Below are positions 17,019 to 26,423 of a stretch of DNA of 64,000 nt, in pieces. The notes under the pieces are model-generated. The model ran no database searches. It worked only from the letters and a program-made list of their open reading frames with translations, and was not told where the DNA came from. The stretch is from positions 7,874,001-7,938,000 of the forward strand of contig NZ_CP155447.1 in NCBI RefSeq assembly GCF_045290345.1. Reading direction: 5' to 3'. Numbering within the stretch: position 1 is the stretch's first letter; each line of letters starts with the position of its first letter. The DNA is from Singulisphaera sp045290345 (GTDB taxonomy: Bacteria > Planctomycetota > Planctomycetia > Isosphaerales > Isosphaeraceae). The position numbers and the translations under genes are program-made.

Positions 17019-17315
17019 CTACCGGTTGTCCCGCTCCCAACTCTCGATCGCGGCCTTGTAGCATGCGGCTTCGCTGGCGCCTGGCATCCGGTTTCGCTCG
17101 GCCTGGACTAACCGGTCGACCAGAGCGTCATTGCCAAGGGCCTTGACCCGCAAGTTTTTGCGGAGTTGCGCGATCTCGCCGGAACCGGCTTGTGCGGACT
17201 TGCTGCCCGGTCCTGGTCGGGCCGAACCGCCCGTCGGAAATCCTTTACCGAATGCCCAGAACGCGGCGACGACCAACCCGACGACGATCAGGGCAATTAC
17301 CCATCCTCCACCCAT
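17019..17315 (-). CDS. Small single-pass membrane protein
   Basis: 98 residues from ATG 17315 (MGGGWVIALIVVGLVVAAF). One N-terminal transmembrane helix is followed by a Gly/Ser/Pro linker and a ~60-residue charged helical tail ending ACYKAAIESWERDNR. A longer start at 17396 adds a basic leader that looks unrelated. Function unknown; the topology suggests a short membrane-anchored cytoplasmic or periplasmic helix pair. Confidence 0.6.
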   Translation of the reverse strand: MGGGWVIALIVVGLVVAAFWAFGKGFPTGGSARPGPGSKSAQAGSGEIAQLRKNLRVKALGNDALVDRLVQAERNRMPGASEAACYKAAIESWERDNR

Positions 17316-17426
17316 CTCCGTCCCTCCGATACCCAGCCTTCGATCTGAAACCGGTTTGTTTCTCATCCGGGATGGCCGACCAAACGGGAGGGCCAACCGA
17401 GACTCGTCCGCTCTTCCTTCAGGGTA

Positions 17427-17654
17427 TCATCTCTTCGACTTTGGTCGAGAGGGGGGGCCAACGGAGGTGATCGGCGTGAACGACGGGGAATCGCTCGCGG
17501 GGAACGATTCCTCGGACGCTTCATCGACCTCGTCGTTTGCCCTCGTCTTCCCCCGGTCGCCCTGGATTTCTTGAGGATTCGTGTCTTCGTGAAGCCTGAC
17601 TGGAGGAGGAACGTCAGAGGATAATCTTGATTCGGGCTTCTTCTCGCCGTTCAT
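17427..17654 (-). CDS. Small conserved acidic protein (DEASxESFPASDxPS motif)
   Basis: 75 residues. The C-terminal half carries VDEASEESFPASDSPSF followed by TPITSVGPP, a motif seen in a widespread family of small uncharacterised bacterial proteins. The N-terminal half is charged and probably disordered. No signal peptide. Same strand as the membrane protein downstream, 111 bp apart. Function unknown. Confidence 0.7.
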   Translation of the reverse strand: MNGEKKPESRLSSDVPPPVRLHEDTNPQEIQGDRGKTRANDEVDEASEESFPASDSPSFTPITSVGPPSRPKSKR

Positions 17655-18165
17655 GGAAGCCTCCCAAATCCTGGGAAAGTTGTCTGGAGTCGACTGCTTA
17701 AAGTGTCAGAATTCTTCGATGCAATTGATGCGCCGTTGCGTTGGCATTGACTGTGGGCGGATGGGCAGATGATCACTGGGCAGCGAATTTCGGTTCGGTG
17801 GCATTCTGTTTGGGACCGTGGGAGTTTCGCCAACGTTCTTGGGGTTGTCGGGAATATCCCGCCACATGGCCTTTTGATGACCGTTTTTGGGCGTTCGCGT
17901 GGTCGGCCGTGGATTGAGCGTGAGCGGGCCGACGAACAAAAGGCCGGATCGAGAAAGGTGGTGAAGTCCTGTCCGCGGTCCGACCGATAAAACGAATGGC
18001 GGTGTTCCGTTTTAACCCGGTCAGGTGGCGCTGGGAGTTGGCTTGGAGAGGGGGGGCCTGACCCCGCCCGGGGTTGACAGGATTCTCGACAAGGTTAGAG
18101 TCGGCGCTTCGGATCGTGTCGTTCCGGCCGATCTTTTATGGGTCACTCATATCAACGAGCCCGCT
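17655..18165. other. Non-coding region upstream of rsmH
   Basis: About 510 bases between divergent genes. No mraZ, which often precedes rsmH, is present. The open frames on the minus strand are Pro/Arg-rich and show no homology that I recognise. The region should contain both promoters. Confidence 0.5.
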
Positions 18166-19119
18166 GTGTCCCTCGATCCCAATTCGCCGAAGCCTGTCCA
18201 TCGGTCCGTTCTTTTGAACGAGGTCCTCTCGTGGTTCCCTCCGCGCGAAGGGGCTGTGTTGGTGGATGGCACCGTGGGCGCCGGAGGGCATGCGGCAGCC
18301 CTGGCGACTCGGGTCGGATCCACCGGCCGAGTCATCGGGCTTGATCGCGACCCTGAAATGCTGGCCCTGGCCGGGCAGGCGACGAGCGGACTGCCGGTCT
18401 CGTTGGTTCAGGCCCCTTATAGTGACCTGGCCGACATCCTCTACAAATTGGAATTGGATGCGGTCGATGGAATCCTCCTCGACCTGGGGCTGTCGTCGGA
18501 CCAGTTGGCCTGGGCGGAACGTGGTTTTAGCTTTGCGGCCGATGGCCCGCTCGACATGCGATTCGACCCCAACGCGTCTCTGACCGCGGCCGAGGTGGTG
18601 AACACCTGGAAAGAAGAAGAACTGGCCAACTTGTTTTTTGAGTATGGGGAGGAGCGGTACAGCCGGCGAGTGGCGAAGCGGATCGTTGAAGGTCGGCGGA
18701 TCGTGCCGATCACGACGACAGGTCGGCTCGCGGAAATCGTTCGCAAGAGCATTCCAGGGAAGTGGGGGCCGATCGACCCGGCCACTCGGGTGTTCCAGGC
18801 GCTCCGGATCCGGGTCAATGACGAGCTCGACCATTTGGAGTCGATCCTGGAACAACTTCCCGAGTTGCTCCATCCGGGAGGCCGCGCGGTCATCATCAGC
18901 TTCCACTCACTGGAGGACCGGCGTGTGAAAGTGGCGTTCCGTGATGACCCGAATTTGAAGGCCCTGACTCGCAAGCCTGTGATGGCGTCGGCTGAGGAGA
19001 TGGCTGTCAACCCCCGAGCGCGAAGCGCGAAATTGAGGGTCGCCGAGCGATGTCCCATTCAGGAAGTTCCGCCGTTGCCGTCGAGCAAGCGCTCGAAGGA
19101 GAGAGGGGGCGACCGTTGA
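18166..19119 (+). CDS. rsmH: 16S rRNA (cytosine1402-N4)-methyltransferase
   Basis: SAM-dependent methyltransferase modifying C1402 in the ribosomal decoding centre (older name mraW). Landmarks are KPVHRSVLLNEVL at the N-terminus, VDGTVGAGGHAAAL (SAM loop), LLDLGLSSDQLAWAERGFSF, GPLDMRFDPN, VFQALRIRVNDEL and AVIISFHSLEDRRVK. The start is uncertain: I prefer GTG 18166 just before the conserved HRSVLL; the frame is open back to GTG 18025. In many bacteria rsmH opens the dcw cell-wall cluster and is followed by ftsL; here a LysM protein takes that place with a 4-base overlap. Confidence 0.94.
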   Translation: MSLDPNSPKPVHRSVLLNEVLSWFPPREGAVLVDGTVGAGGHAAALATRVGSTGRVIGLDRDPEMLALAGQATSGLPVSLVQAPYSDLADILYKLELDAVDGILLDLGLSSDQLAWAERGFSFAADGPLDMRFDPNASLTAAEVVNTWKEEELANLFFEYGEERYSRRVAKRIVEGRRIVPITTTGRLAEIVRKSIPGKWGPIDPATRVFQALRIRVNDELDHLESILEQLPELLHPGGRAVIISFHSLEDRRVKVAFRDDPNLKALTRKPVMASAEEMAVNPRARSAKLRVAERCPIQEVPPLPSSKRSKERGGDR

Positions 19120-21365
19120 GTGAACATGACCAGCTTCCCGACGCGGCGATCGCTCCCGAAACGGAGCTGGAAGGGGAGTACACGCACGAGCTCGATCCCC
19201 AGGGAGACGGGGGTGATGAGCATGCGCACGAGCAAGAGCATGCTCCGAAGAAAGCTCGCCGCATGCCGTTCGCTCTCCGAAACGCGGCTGGCGTGCCCAA
19301 GTGGAAGCGTGAGACTCGGTTTGGCGTTGCGGCGTTGCTCTCGTTCGTGATCCTGGTCTCCGTCCTGCTCGTCAATAAGGGGACGAAGAAAGGGACCAAG
19401 CCGCCTTCGATGGCCATTGCCTCCACAAAGGCACCGACATCCCCATCCTCGACCGAGCCGTCCGACGAATCCGACCCGGTCGGTGACAAGAAATCAAAGA
19501 GCGAGAAGACTCAGGCCAAACCCAAGGATAATACGAGCGAGCCTCCGTCAGAGACCGTAACGCCGCCCGACTCCATGGCGCCCGCTTCTGACAAACTCCC
19601 TCCCGAGGACTCCAGTCCGCCGTTGGCGGATACGAATCTGCAAGATGCGGGGACGGAGGCGATTCTCCCGGCCGGCCCAGACGCCGGCGTGAACCCGCCA
19701 CTCCCCCCGACGGCCCTCGGTAACATGAGTTTGAGCGGGGCGGACGGGGCCGATTCGGCACTCCCTCTGCCTGCCACAACAGCTTCACCCGTGGCGGCGG
19801 ATGAGTCGGCCAAGAATCTGCCTGCACCGCCCCAACCGGCCCCGGTTCCTACACCGGCCTCACCGCTCGATTCGGCACCAGTGCCGGCACCGGCAACGGT
19901 TGCCGAATCAAACCTCGTGCCATCGAGTGAACCGAAACCACAGACCCCGGCCACGGATCTTGCAACACAAGCCCCGGTCCCGGATCTCGCGGGGGCAACC
20001 GAAGCGTCCGCTCCCACGCCGGATCTCGCAGGGGCAACCGAAGCGCCCGCTCCTACGCCGAATCTCGCGGGGGCAACCGAAGCGCCCGCCTCTACACCGG
20101 ATCTCGCGGGGGCAACCGAAGCGCCCGCCCCTACGCCGGGTCTCGCGGGGGCAACCGAAGCGCCCGCCCCTATGCCGAATCTCGCCGGGGCAACCGAAGC
20201 GCCCGCCCCTACGCCGGATCTCGCGGGGGCAACTGAAGCGCCCGCCCCCACGCAGGGTCTCGCGGCAGCGAACAATACACCATTACCTGATACGGGTGCA
20301 TCGACTCCGGCGGCCGCTCCCCCCGCGCAAATGCCCGACGCAAGTCCTCCGGCTCAAGCCGCTGTGCCCCCTGCACCGGCGGCCGATCCGGGATCTGAAC
20401 TCCCCATTCCTGGTGCCGCGCCGACCCTGGGAACTGGTCAAGCGGGCATGGTCGTTGCGCCAACTCCGGCGGAGACTGGAACCCCGGCGGTTCGGGCGAC
20501 CGAAGGAGTTCCCGACTTCGCTCCGCCGCCATCGAGCGACGATGCGATGGCGGTGTCCACCGCCCCGCCCGAGATCAAGCCAGGCGAAGGAATCCCGATC
20601 CCGAACGCGGGAAAGGGACGGAGTCTTGAAGAGGATCTGCCCTTGAACGGGGCTCCGGCAACTGCGGTGGCAGGTGCCTCCCTTGCCGCGGGAGCAGGCG
20701 CCGGCGTGGTCGCGGCCAAGGCCGAGACCGAGACCGAGGCCGCTGGGCTGGACCCACTCACGCCAGAGTTGCACGTGGTGCAGAGCGGCGAAAATTTTTG
20801 GACGATCTCCAAATACTACTACAGCTCGGGTCGCTACTACATGGCCTTGTGGAAGGCCAACAGTCGGACGGTCTCGGCTCCCGACCAACTCATGGTCGGT
20901 CAGACAATTGTGATTCCGCCCCCGGAAGCGCTCGACCGAAAGTCGATCGACCCTCCGGGAAAGACCAGTTCGTCGTCCTCGCGGACGAGCACGCCGGTTC
21001 GTCGGACCTCACGCTCCAAGCCGAAGGAGGAGGAGGCCACCAACTCGGTCGAGCAGCCTACGTCAGAAGTCGAGCTGATATTGCCGATCGATAATTCGAT
21101 GATCTCGAGACGGAGCCGTTCGGAACCGATGGAGGAAGTGGATCCTCCGCCCGGGAAGCGGTATCAGACGTCCCGCCCTCGCTATAGGGTTCGCGCCCAC
21201 GAGACGCTACGCAGCATCGCACGTGATACCCTGAACGACGCCCGTCGCGCCGATGAGATCTATGACTTGAACCGCGATATCCTCAACGATGATCCCCGTA
21301 ACCTGGTCGAAGGGCAGATTCTTGAATTGCCCGAAGAGGCACGGGTAGGTCGGGACTCGCGGTAA
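19116..21365 (+). CDS. Membrane-anchored LysM protein with Pro/Ala tandem repeats
   Basis: The start is probably TTG 19116, overlapping the rsmH stop (TTGA) and preceded by a purine-rich GGAGAGAGGGGG. ATG 19050, further inside rsmH, is an alternative. Order: acidic N-terminus, one transmembrane helix at about residues 69-87 (FGVAALLSFVILVSVLLV), then a ~450-residue Pro/Ala/Thr-rich linker holding seven 13-residue repeats. A LysM domain follows at about 552-605 (LHVVQSGENFWTISKYYY, then QLMVGQTIVIPP), and a weaker second LysM-like domain at about 688-740 (YRVRAHETLRSIARDTL). LysM domains bind peptidoglycan glycans. The place directly after rsmH is where FtsL normally sits, so a role at the envelope or division site is inferred. 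Confidence 0.85.
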   Translation: MSEHDQLPDAAIAPETELEGEYTHELDPQGDGGDEHAHEQEHAPKKARRMPFALRNAAGVPKWKRETRFGVAALLSFVILVSVLLVNKGTKKGTKPPSMAIASTKAPTSPSSTEPSDESDPVGDKKSKSEKTQAKPKDNTSEPPSETVTPPDSMAPASDKLPPEDSSPPLADTNLQDAGTEAILPAGPDAGVNPPLPPTALGNMSLSGADGADSALPLPATTASPVAADESAKNLPAPPQPAPVPTPASPLDSAPVPAPATVAESNLVPSSEPKPQTPATDLATQAPVPDLAGATEASAPTPDLAGATEAPAPTPNLAGATEAPASTPDLAGATEAPAPTPGLAGATEAPAPMPNLAGATEAPAPTPDLAGATEAPAPTQGLAAANNTPLPDTGASTPAAAPPAQMPDASPPAQAAVPPAPAADPGSELPIPGAAPTLGTGQAGMVVAPTPAETGTPAVRATEGVPDFAPPPSSDDAMAVSTAPPEIKPGEGIPIPNAGKGRSLEEDLPLNGAPATAVAGASLAAGAGAGVVAAKAETETEAAGLDPLTPELHVVQSGENFWTISKYYYSSGRYYMALWKANSRTVSAPDQLMVGQTIVIPPPEALDRKSIDPPGKTSSSSSRTSTPVRRTSRSKPKEEEATNSVEQPTSEVELILPIDNSMISRRSRSEPMEEVDPPPGKRYQTSRPRYRVRAHETLRSIARDTLNDARRADEIYDLNRDILNDDPRNLVEGQILELPEEARVGRDSR
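19982..20254 (+). repeat. 39-bp in-frame tandem repeats in the LysM protein linker
   Basis: Seven copies of a 39-bp unit encode variants of DLAGATEAPAPTP (first residue D, N or G; occasional S, M or Q elsewhere). A partial, diverged eighth unit follows. The copies differ by few substitutions, so copy-number change by slippage or recombination is likely. Confidence 0.9.
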
Positions 21366-21867
21366 GATACGTGTTTGTGTGAACAAGCAGTTAGGTCGGT
21401 ATGTGTGTCGTGTTGGGGATGGAGCATTGTCGTGCGCCATCCCACGACGGTCGCATCGAGCCGTGGCACACTGGCTTCCCTGCGATTCTGTACTCTTCGC
21501 ATGACTGACGCGGCACCTGAACGCCCCAGACCGCGGCGTTCCTGCGCGGGTGCCTTGTCAGGAAGGAACGCGACCGGCTGCAATCCGCCATCGATCATTT
21601 CCCCGGTTCGGGAAGCGTAAGTCGCGAACCTTCTCGTTGCGATGAGCAAAGAGGCGGGCCACGACGGCACGTTCCAGGGGTGGCGAGAGGATTTGCAAGA
21701 GAATCCTGGATTTGCCGCCGCCCCACGGGCATTCTCATTCCCAGAGAACCTCGAGGCTGAACGGCCGCGGCATTACCGCGGGGAACATGGGAATCGTACT
21801 CGCGCCACGCGGAGACCGTGGGAGAGGCAACCTTCCCTTGGCCTCCTTTGGTTTCAGGCGGGAATCC
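21366..21867. other. Non-coding region after the LysM gene
   Basis: About 500 bases. A ribosome site precedes the next gene at 21868. No terminator hairpin with a U tract or convincing small gene was seen. Confidence 0.4.
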
Positions 21868-22416
21868 ATGAATCCTCTCATCATGTCCACCCGACAGATG
21901 ATGGTCGCAGTGGCGGTGGTTGCGGTCGCCCTCGGTGGAGGGCCGGCGATCGGCAGACTACGAAGGGTTTGCATCGATCGAGCGAACCCTCATTATCTCA
22001 TGTCTGCTCTCTGCGGGAACGAATACACGCTCTTCCATGAGCGTGCCACCACCTGTCGAAAATGGGAGTCCGAACGTATCCCTTGGGACCTGGTGACCGA
22101 GGAAGCGGAGACGCTGAGGCTCTGCCCCGACCAGAGGGACGCACCGGCGATCGGATCGTGGATCAAGCAGGCAGACGGCTGGGAACGCGCCGCCCTCACG
22201 GCTCGGAGCGCGGACACGAGACAATATCGAAAGGCGAGGATTTACGATTTGTGGGGTCTTTGGGCCTATATCGACTTCTTGGTCAGTATCGATCCCTTCA
22301 ATCAAGGGAATGAAATCGCACCGCTCTCTCTCCTCGTCTTGTTCTGCCCATTCTGGCTTGGCCTACGGGCGACTCGTAAGGCAATGAGCCGGTTGTTGCG
22401 CCCTGCCCCGGAATGA
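21868..22416 (+). CDS. Membrane protein of unknown function
   Basis: 182 residues from ATG 21868 (MNPLIMSTRQMMVAVAVVAVALGG). An N-terminal hydrophobic helix and a second helix near the C-terminus (APLSLLVLFCPFWLGL) flank a ~110-residue extracytoplasmic, Cys-containing region. The N-terminal RQMMVAVAVVA pattern is typical of a large group of small planctomycete membrane proteins. No function can be assigned. Confidence 0.65.
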   Translation: MNPLIMSTRQMMVAVAVVAVALGGGPAIGRLRRVCIDRANPHYLMSALCGNEYTLFHERATTCRKWESERIPWDLVTEEAETLRLCPDQRDAPAIGSWIKQADGWERAALTARSADTRQYRKARIYDLWGLWAYIDFLVSIDPFNQGNEIAPLSLLVLFCPFWLGLRATRKAMSRLLRPAPE

Positions 22417-22651
22417 GGAGCCCGAATCTCTGCGCAAGCGTCGTCGGGTCAGCGGTTCTCAGCCAGGTCATCGATTGCAGAGCCCGAGTGAGGTAGGGAA
22501 CGCCGCCGATCGTTTCAACGTTTTGATGGTGGTGGAACCTGACTTGACTTGCCGGTCCGACCACCGCGCAGGGATCGCCGTGGTGGGGTGATCGAGCTTG
22601 GTCGTCGGTACCGGCTCTGTCGTGGTGGAGATGGTCGATTCGGGCGGGGCG

Positions 22652-24169
22652 TCAGGCGGAGGTTCGGCGGAAAAGTTGGTGGTGGGAGCGGAGCCATTCC
22701 GTCGCGACCGCTTTGTCGTCAAAGTGGACGGCACGGTCGGAGAGGATCTGGAATGTTCGTACGCCTTTGCCGGCGATCAGGACCGCGTCGCCCGGCTGGG
22801 CGTCGGCGAGCGTGGCCTCAATGGCGTGACGGCGGTCGAGTTCCACCCGGACCCGACCGGGGCGGCGGAAGCCGGCGAGCAAGTCGTCGATGATCTGATC
22901 GACGTTCTCGGTTCGCGGGTTATCGGTGGTCAGGGTCACGCGGTCGGCGCCAGCCTCGGCTGCTTTGGCCAGGCCGAGTCGCTCGCTGCGTTCTTGCAGC
23001 CCTTCTGCGCCGAAGACGCAGTGAATCCGCTGAGCGCCCATGGCACGGAGCGCATTGAGAGCCTGCTCGAGCTCGGCCCCGTTTCGCGCCTGGTCGATCC
23101 AGACACCGAAGCTCTGTCCTTCGACGACGGCCTCGAGTTCTCCTGGGATTTTCGTGGCTGTCTCCAGGCCCGCCACGACGGCTTCGACCGGGAGTCCGTG
23201 CGACCAGGCCACGGCAGCCGCGGCGAGCGCTTGCGAAATCTGCGCGGTGCCGATCAGTTGCGACTCGACGACTACCTCGCGAGCGAAGCCACGCAAGAAG
23301 AAGCGGGACCCTCGTTCGTCGAGCCGATCGATCTTCGCGGTGACGTCAGCCGGCCGATCGATCCCGAACGTGACGAAGCGTGCGTCGAGATTGACGGCTC
23401 CCAGGAGGGCGGCTTGTGGGTCGTCGGCATTCACGATCGCCGTACCACCGGCCATGACCTTGCGGAACAGACGCGCCTTGCGCTGGCGTCGTGTCGAGAG
23501 ACCGTCGACACCGTTCTCAACCAGTGCGCTCAGGTCGGTCACCACGGCGGTGTCGAACTCCAGGCCGTCGACCTTACGTTGTTCGAGCGCGAGTGCGGGG
23601 ATTTCGACGACACCTCCGGCACAGCCGCGCTCGACCATTGCGGCGAGCATTGAGGCAAGGCCTTCGGCTCCTGGGAAGGTATCGGAGACCGAGCGGGTCG
23701 TCACTCCGTCGGACCAGCCGAGCGAACCGATGAGCCCGAAGCGGACGCCGGTCGCCTCGAAGATCGATCGGATGAACAGGCTTGTCAGAGCGCGTCCACA
23801 GGTCCCGGTCACACCGAGGATCGAAAGATGTTTGGATGGGTCGCCCGCCAAGGCCTGGCAGAGCCTGGCCAGTGCGGCTCGCGAGTCCGGGACGATGACC
23901 TGGAGCCTGCCCGCCTCCGGACAAGGTCGTTCCACAACCACGCCCGCCGCGCCACGCTCGAGCGCCTGCTCGACGAAGGCGTGCCCATCGTGCCGGGTCC
24001 CGCGGACCGCGACGAATAACTGCCCCGGATCAAGCCGGCGACTGTCTGCCGTACACCCGGAAACTTCCCAGTCGTGGCATCCCACGAACTGGGCTTCGGG
24101 CAGGAGTCGTCGCAGGCTGACCGATGGAATCCCTTGCTGCGGCAAACGGTCCACAAACCAGCGTGCCAT
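22652..24169 (-). CDS. MurE-like Mur-ligase homologue with degraded active site
   Basis: 505 residues from ATG 24169. The three-domain MurE architecture is recognisable: VSGCTADSRRLDPGQLFVAV at the N-terminus, central ATPase, and a C-terminal domain with TTDNPRTENVDQIIDDLL (the DNPR substrate motif). Key residues are gone. The P-loop GTNGKTT reads GTCGRAL (Arg126 in place of Lys). The EVSSHxL segment reads VEIPALAL, the RDHLD segment reads SALVENG, VDYAHTPD reads IDQARNGA and AGKGHE reads AGKGVR. NADD and GKG survive. It is probably not a functional UDP-MurNAc-tripeptide ligase. It is full length with no frameshift and is therefore under selection for something else, or only recently inactivated. 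Confidence 0.8.
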   Translation of the reverse strand: MARWFVDRLPQQGIPSVSLRRLLPEAQFVGCHDWEVSGCTADSRRLDPGQLFVAVRGTRHDGHAFVEQALERGAAGVVVERPCPEAGRLQVIVPDSRAALARLCQALAGDPSKHLSILGVTGTCGRALTSLFIRSIFEATGVRFGLIGSLGWSDGVTTRSVSDTFPGAEGLASMLAAMVERGCAGGVVEIPALALEQRKVDGLEFDTAVVTDLSALVENGVDGLSTRRQRKARLFRKVMAGGTAIVNADDPQAALLGAVNLDARFVTFGIDRPADVTAKIDRLDERGSRFFLRGFAREVVVESQLIGTAQISQALAAAAVAWSHGLPVEAVVAGLETATKIPGELEAVVEGQSFGVWIDQARNGAELEQALNALRAMGAQRIHCVFGAEGLQERSERLGLAKAAEAGADRVTLTTDNPRTENVDQIIDDLLAGFRRPGRVRVELDRRHAIEATLADAQPGDAVLIAGKGVRTFQILSDRAVHFDDKAVATEWLRSHHQLFRRTSA

Positions 24170-24409
24170 CGGCTCTAGCCTCCTTGCCAGCCATGAACCC
24201 GGCCCGTCATGGACCGAGTGCCCCGCTACCCTTTTTGGCCTCAAGGCGGCGGCATTTTTGGCCAATCCCCAAAAAAAGGCAATGCCAGAGTCAGGCTGTC
24301 GACGATAAAGACGGGTTAGCTCTCCGCCTCCTTCAGCGACCTCGCTCCTTGGGGCGATCGACCTTGGGAACGGGGGGGAGCCGCGAAACGGACACGAAGG
24401 ACTTCACGG

Positions 24410-25453
24410 TCAATCTTGGATGCCATCGGAGAGCAGGTCTTCCAGTGGGACGACCTCCACCACGGCTTCCAGGTCCAGTGGGCCGTAGACGTGCGGGTAC
24501 TTCTCTCTTGAGCCGGGCAGGCTCTCCCACTTCAGCGGCGAGGTCAGCTTGCTCGGCTCGATTCGCAGAACGACCAGTTTGGTCTGATCCTTGTAGAACG
24601 TCTCGGCGACCCAGGGCAACTGCTTCGGCGTTGCGCAGTGGATGAACCCCTCGGCCTCCAGCGTGTCGCCCCGGTACCCGCCCTTGGCCCGAGCCTTCGC
24701 CCACTCCGGTCGGGTTGTGATTCGCAGGATCTCGCCGGGCCTTGCCACGGCCCTGCGCACCTGCTCGCCCGGCGCCAACTGTCGGATGCGGACGTTCCGC
24801 CAGCGGACCTGATACGGCCCCTGGCCCTTGGCGATGCCGTGGACCTGAAGGCCGATGAAGCCGCTCTTGTCCACGTCGTCGGTGAAGTCAGCAGCGGCGA
24901 CCCCGTTGACCCACGAGCGGTAGCGGTTGCCTTGCACGGCGATTTTGTAGCGGTTCCAATCGTTGTCCTTGAATGCCTTGCGGGCTTCGGGTCTCTCGGC
25001 GAAGTCATCGAGCCAGCGGGTGCGGCGGGCCTCGTCCCAGAAGTTGCCCGAGACGCCCTTGGCCGATTCGTCGGTCTCGCACTGCGGGTCGTACACGGTC
25101 CCTGCCTTGCGGATCTTCTTCGGGTCAGACTCCTGGGGCGTGTCCTTTTCGTACACATGGCTGCGGACCTGGATGCCCGAGTTCAGCCGGGGGTCGCACC
25201 TGACCTCCAGTTCGAGCACGAAGTCCTTGTAGTCCCCCTTGCAAAGGAACGTGTTGGGACTGCCTTCCACGGTCGTGCCGACGATTGCCCCGTCCTCGAC
25301 CTTGTACGAGGCGAACCCGCCGTTGACCTTCCATCCGTCGAGGGTCTTCCCGTCGAAGAGTGAGACCCAGCCATCGTCGGCGAATGCGGTCGTCGAGTAG
25401 GACGATATCACCAGGATGAACGCAGTCAGCAAGATTTTTGATCTCAAAGTCAT
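24410..25453 (-). CDS. Exported DUF1080 (3-keto-disaccharide hydrolase-like) fused to DUF952
   Basis: 347 residues from ATG 25453 with a signal peptide (MTLRSKILLTAFILVISSYS). Residues ~28-225 are a DUF1080 concanavalin-like domain (WVSLFDGKTLDGWK, NSGIQVRSH, GFIGLQVHGI), abundant in planctomycetes and linked to sugar metabolism. The last ~110 residues are a DUF952 domain (ILRITTRPEWAKARAKGGYR, EGFIHCATPKQL, YPHVYGPLDLEAV), otherwise a small stand-alone protein. The fusion is in one uninterrupted frame. Function of the combination unknown. Confidence 0.85.
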   Translation of the reverse strand: MTLRSKILLTAFILVISSYSTTAFADDGWVSLFDGKTLDGWKVNGGFASYKVEDGAIVGTTVEGSPNTFLCKGDYKDFVLELEVRCDPRLNSGIQVRSHVYEKDTPQESDPKKIRKAGTVYDPQCETDESAKGVSGNFWDEARRTRWLDDFAERPEARKAFKDNDWNRYKIAVQGNRYRSWVNGVAAADFTDDVDKSGFIGLQVHGIAKGQGPYQVRWRNVRIRQLAPGEQVRRAVARPGEILRITTRPEWAKARAKGGYRGDTLEAEGFIHCATPKQLPWVAETFYKDQTKLVVLRIEPSKLTSPLKWESLPGSREKYPHVYGPLDLEAVVEVVPLEDLLSDGIQD

Positions 25454-25851
25454 GACAACTCCCCTGTGTTCCTTCGGCAGCATTGACGTGCCTGGCGATC
25501 CGCAAGTCAGACTGGGCGGCAACGGCCGTCTGGCCAATTGAACCACCAACCTTTACCGTTGGGCCTCATCCTAGACGACGACCACGGGAAATCGAGTCTC
25601 CTGTTTCGAATCGCCATCCGCTCCTGCCGCCAGCGCCATCAGTTGCTGCCCGCCCCGAAGCCGACAACATCTCGCTGCTGCCCCCAAATCTCAGGCCCCG
25701 CCGGCTAAGGCGGTTGCGGTGGTACGCACTCTCGACCAAAGCTGCCGAGGGTATGTTTCCTCCCCTGGAAATCGGAGCCCGGTGACCGGAGAATATGTAT
25801 CCGAGGCTGTGAACAGGTTGGCCCGGCAAGGCAAGGCTCTCCGTTCACGAT
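25454..25851. other. Non-coding region left of the IS66 insertion
   Basis: About 400 bases up to the IS66 target duplication. No gene or structured element recognised. It is the likely promoter side of the DUF1080 gene. Confidence 0.4.
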
Positions 25852-25859
25852 TGACACAG
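25852..25859. repeat. IS66 target-site duplication, left copy
   Basis: TGACACAG directly abuts the left end of the IS66 element and recurs exactly at 29390-29397 on the right. Eight bases is the usual IS66 duplication length. Confidence 0.9.
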
Positions 25860-26423
25860 GTAGCCGTTCATAGGACGTGAGAAGTGAAATCAGGCGGCTT
25901 TGATGTCTGACGTGCTGGCCGGCAAGAGAGAAGGGACGGCGTGACCGCGACGATCCGCTTCAAAACACGAGGTCAAGTAGTCCAGGACGTTACGACCCTG
26001 TTGCCGAGAGGTCGCCACCACGGTCAGCATCCGTTCCACGAACCGACTCCCCTCCGCGCTGGCCGTCCCGCCGCTGATCCGCCGCCAGATTACCGCATGC
26101 CGCAACGAGCGTTCGGCCACGTTGTTCGTCGGCTCCACGCCCCGGACCCGAGCGAACGTCCACAGGCCCTCCTCCACCTTGAGGATCTCGAAGCAGGTCG
26201 CGGCCGTCTTGGCGCACGAACTCCGCGATCCCTCCTGAAGGGCCCTCTTGACCTCCCGTCGCAGTCGGCTCATCCGCTCTTGGAACTGGTCCCAGGGCAC
26301 GGTCCCGTCACGAACCCGGTGCCAGTGCCGGAACAGTCGGTTCGACAATCCGAGCAACCGCTGTCCGACCCGCTCGCTACCACCACCCCGGTCGATCATC
26401 GCCTGAAAGTCGCGACGAAGATG

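Noticed and set aside
17706..17939. 77-codon minus-strand frame upstream of rsmH
   Set aside because: Pro/Arg/Thr-rich composition without domain or start signals; judged to be noise.
19982..20254. Regularly spaced 39-bp repeats that could suggest a CRISPR array
   Set aside because: The units are contiguous without spacers, keep the reading frame and encode a Pro/Ala linker.
22598..23653. Long plus-strand frame opposite the MurE-like gene
   Set aside because: No recognisable domain and no ribosome site; typical antisense openness in high-GC DNA.
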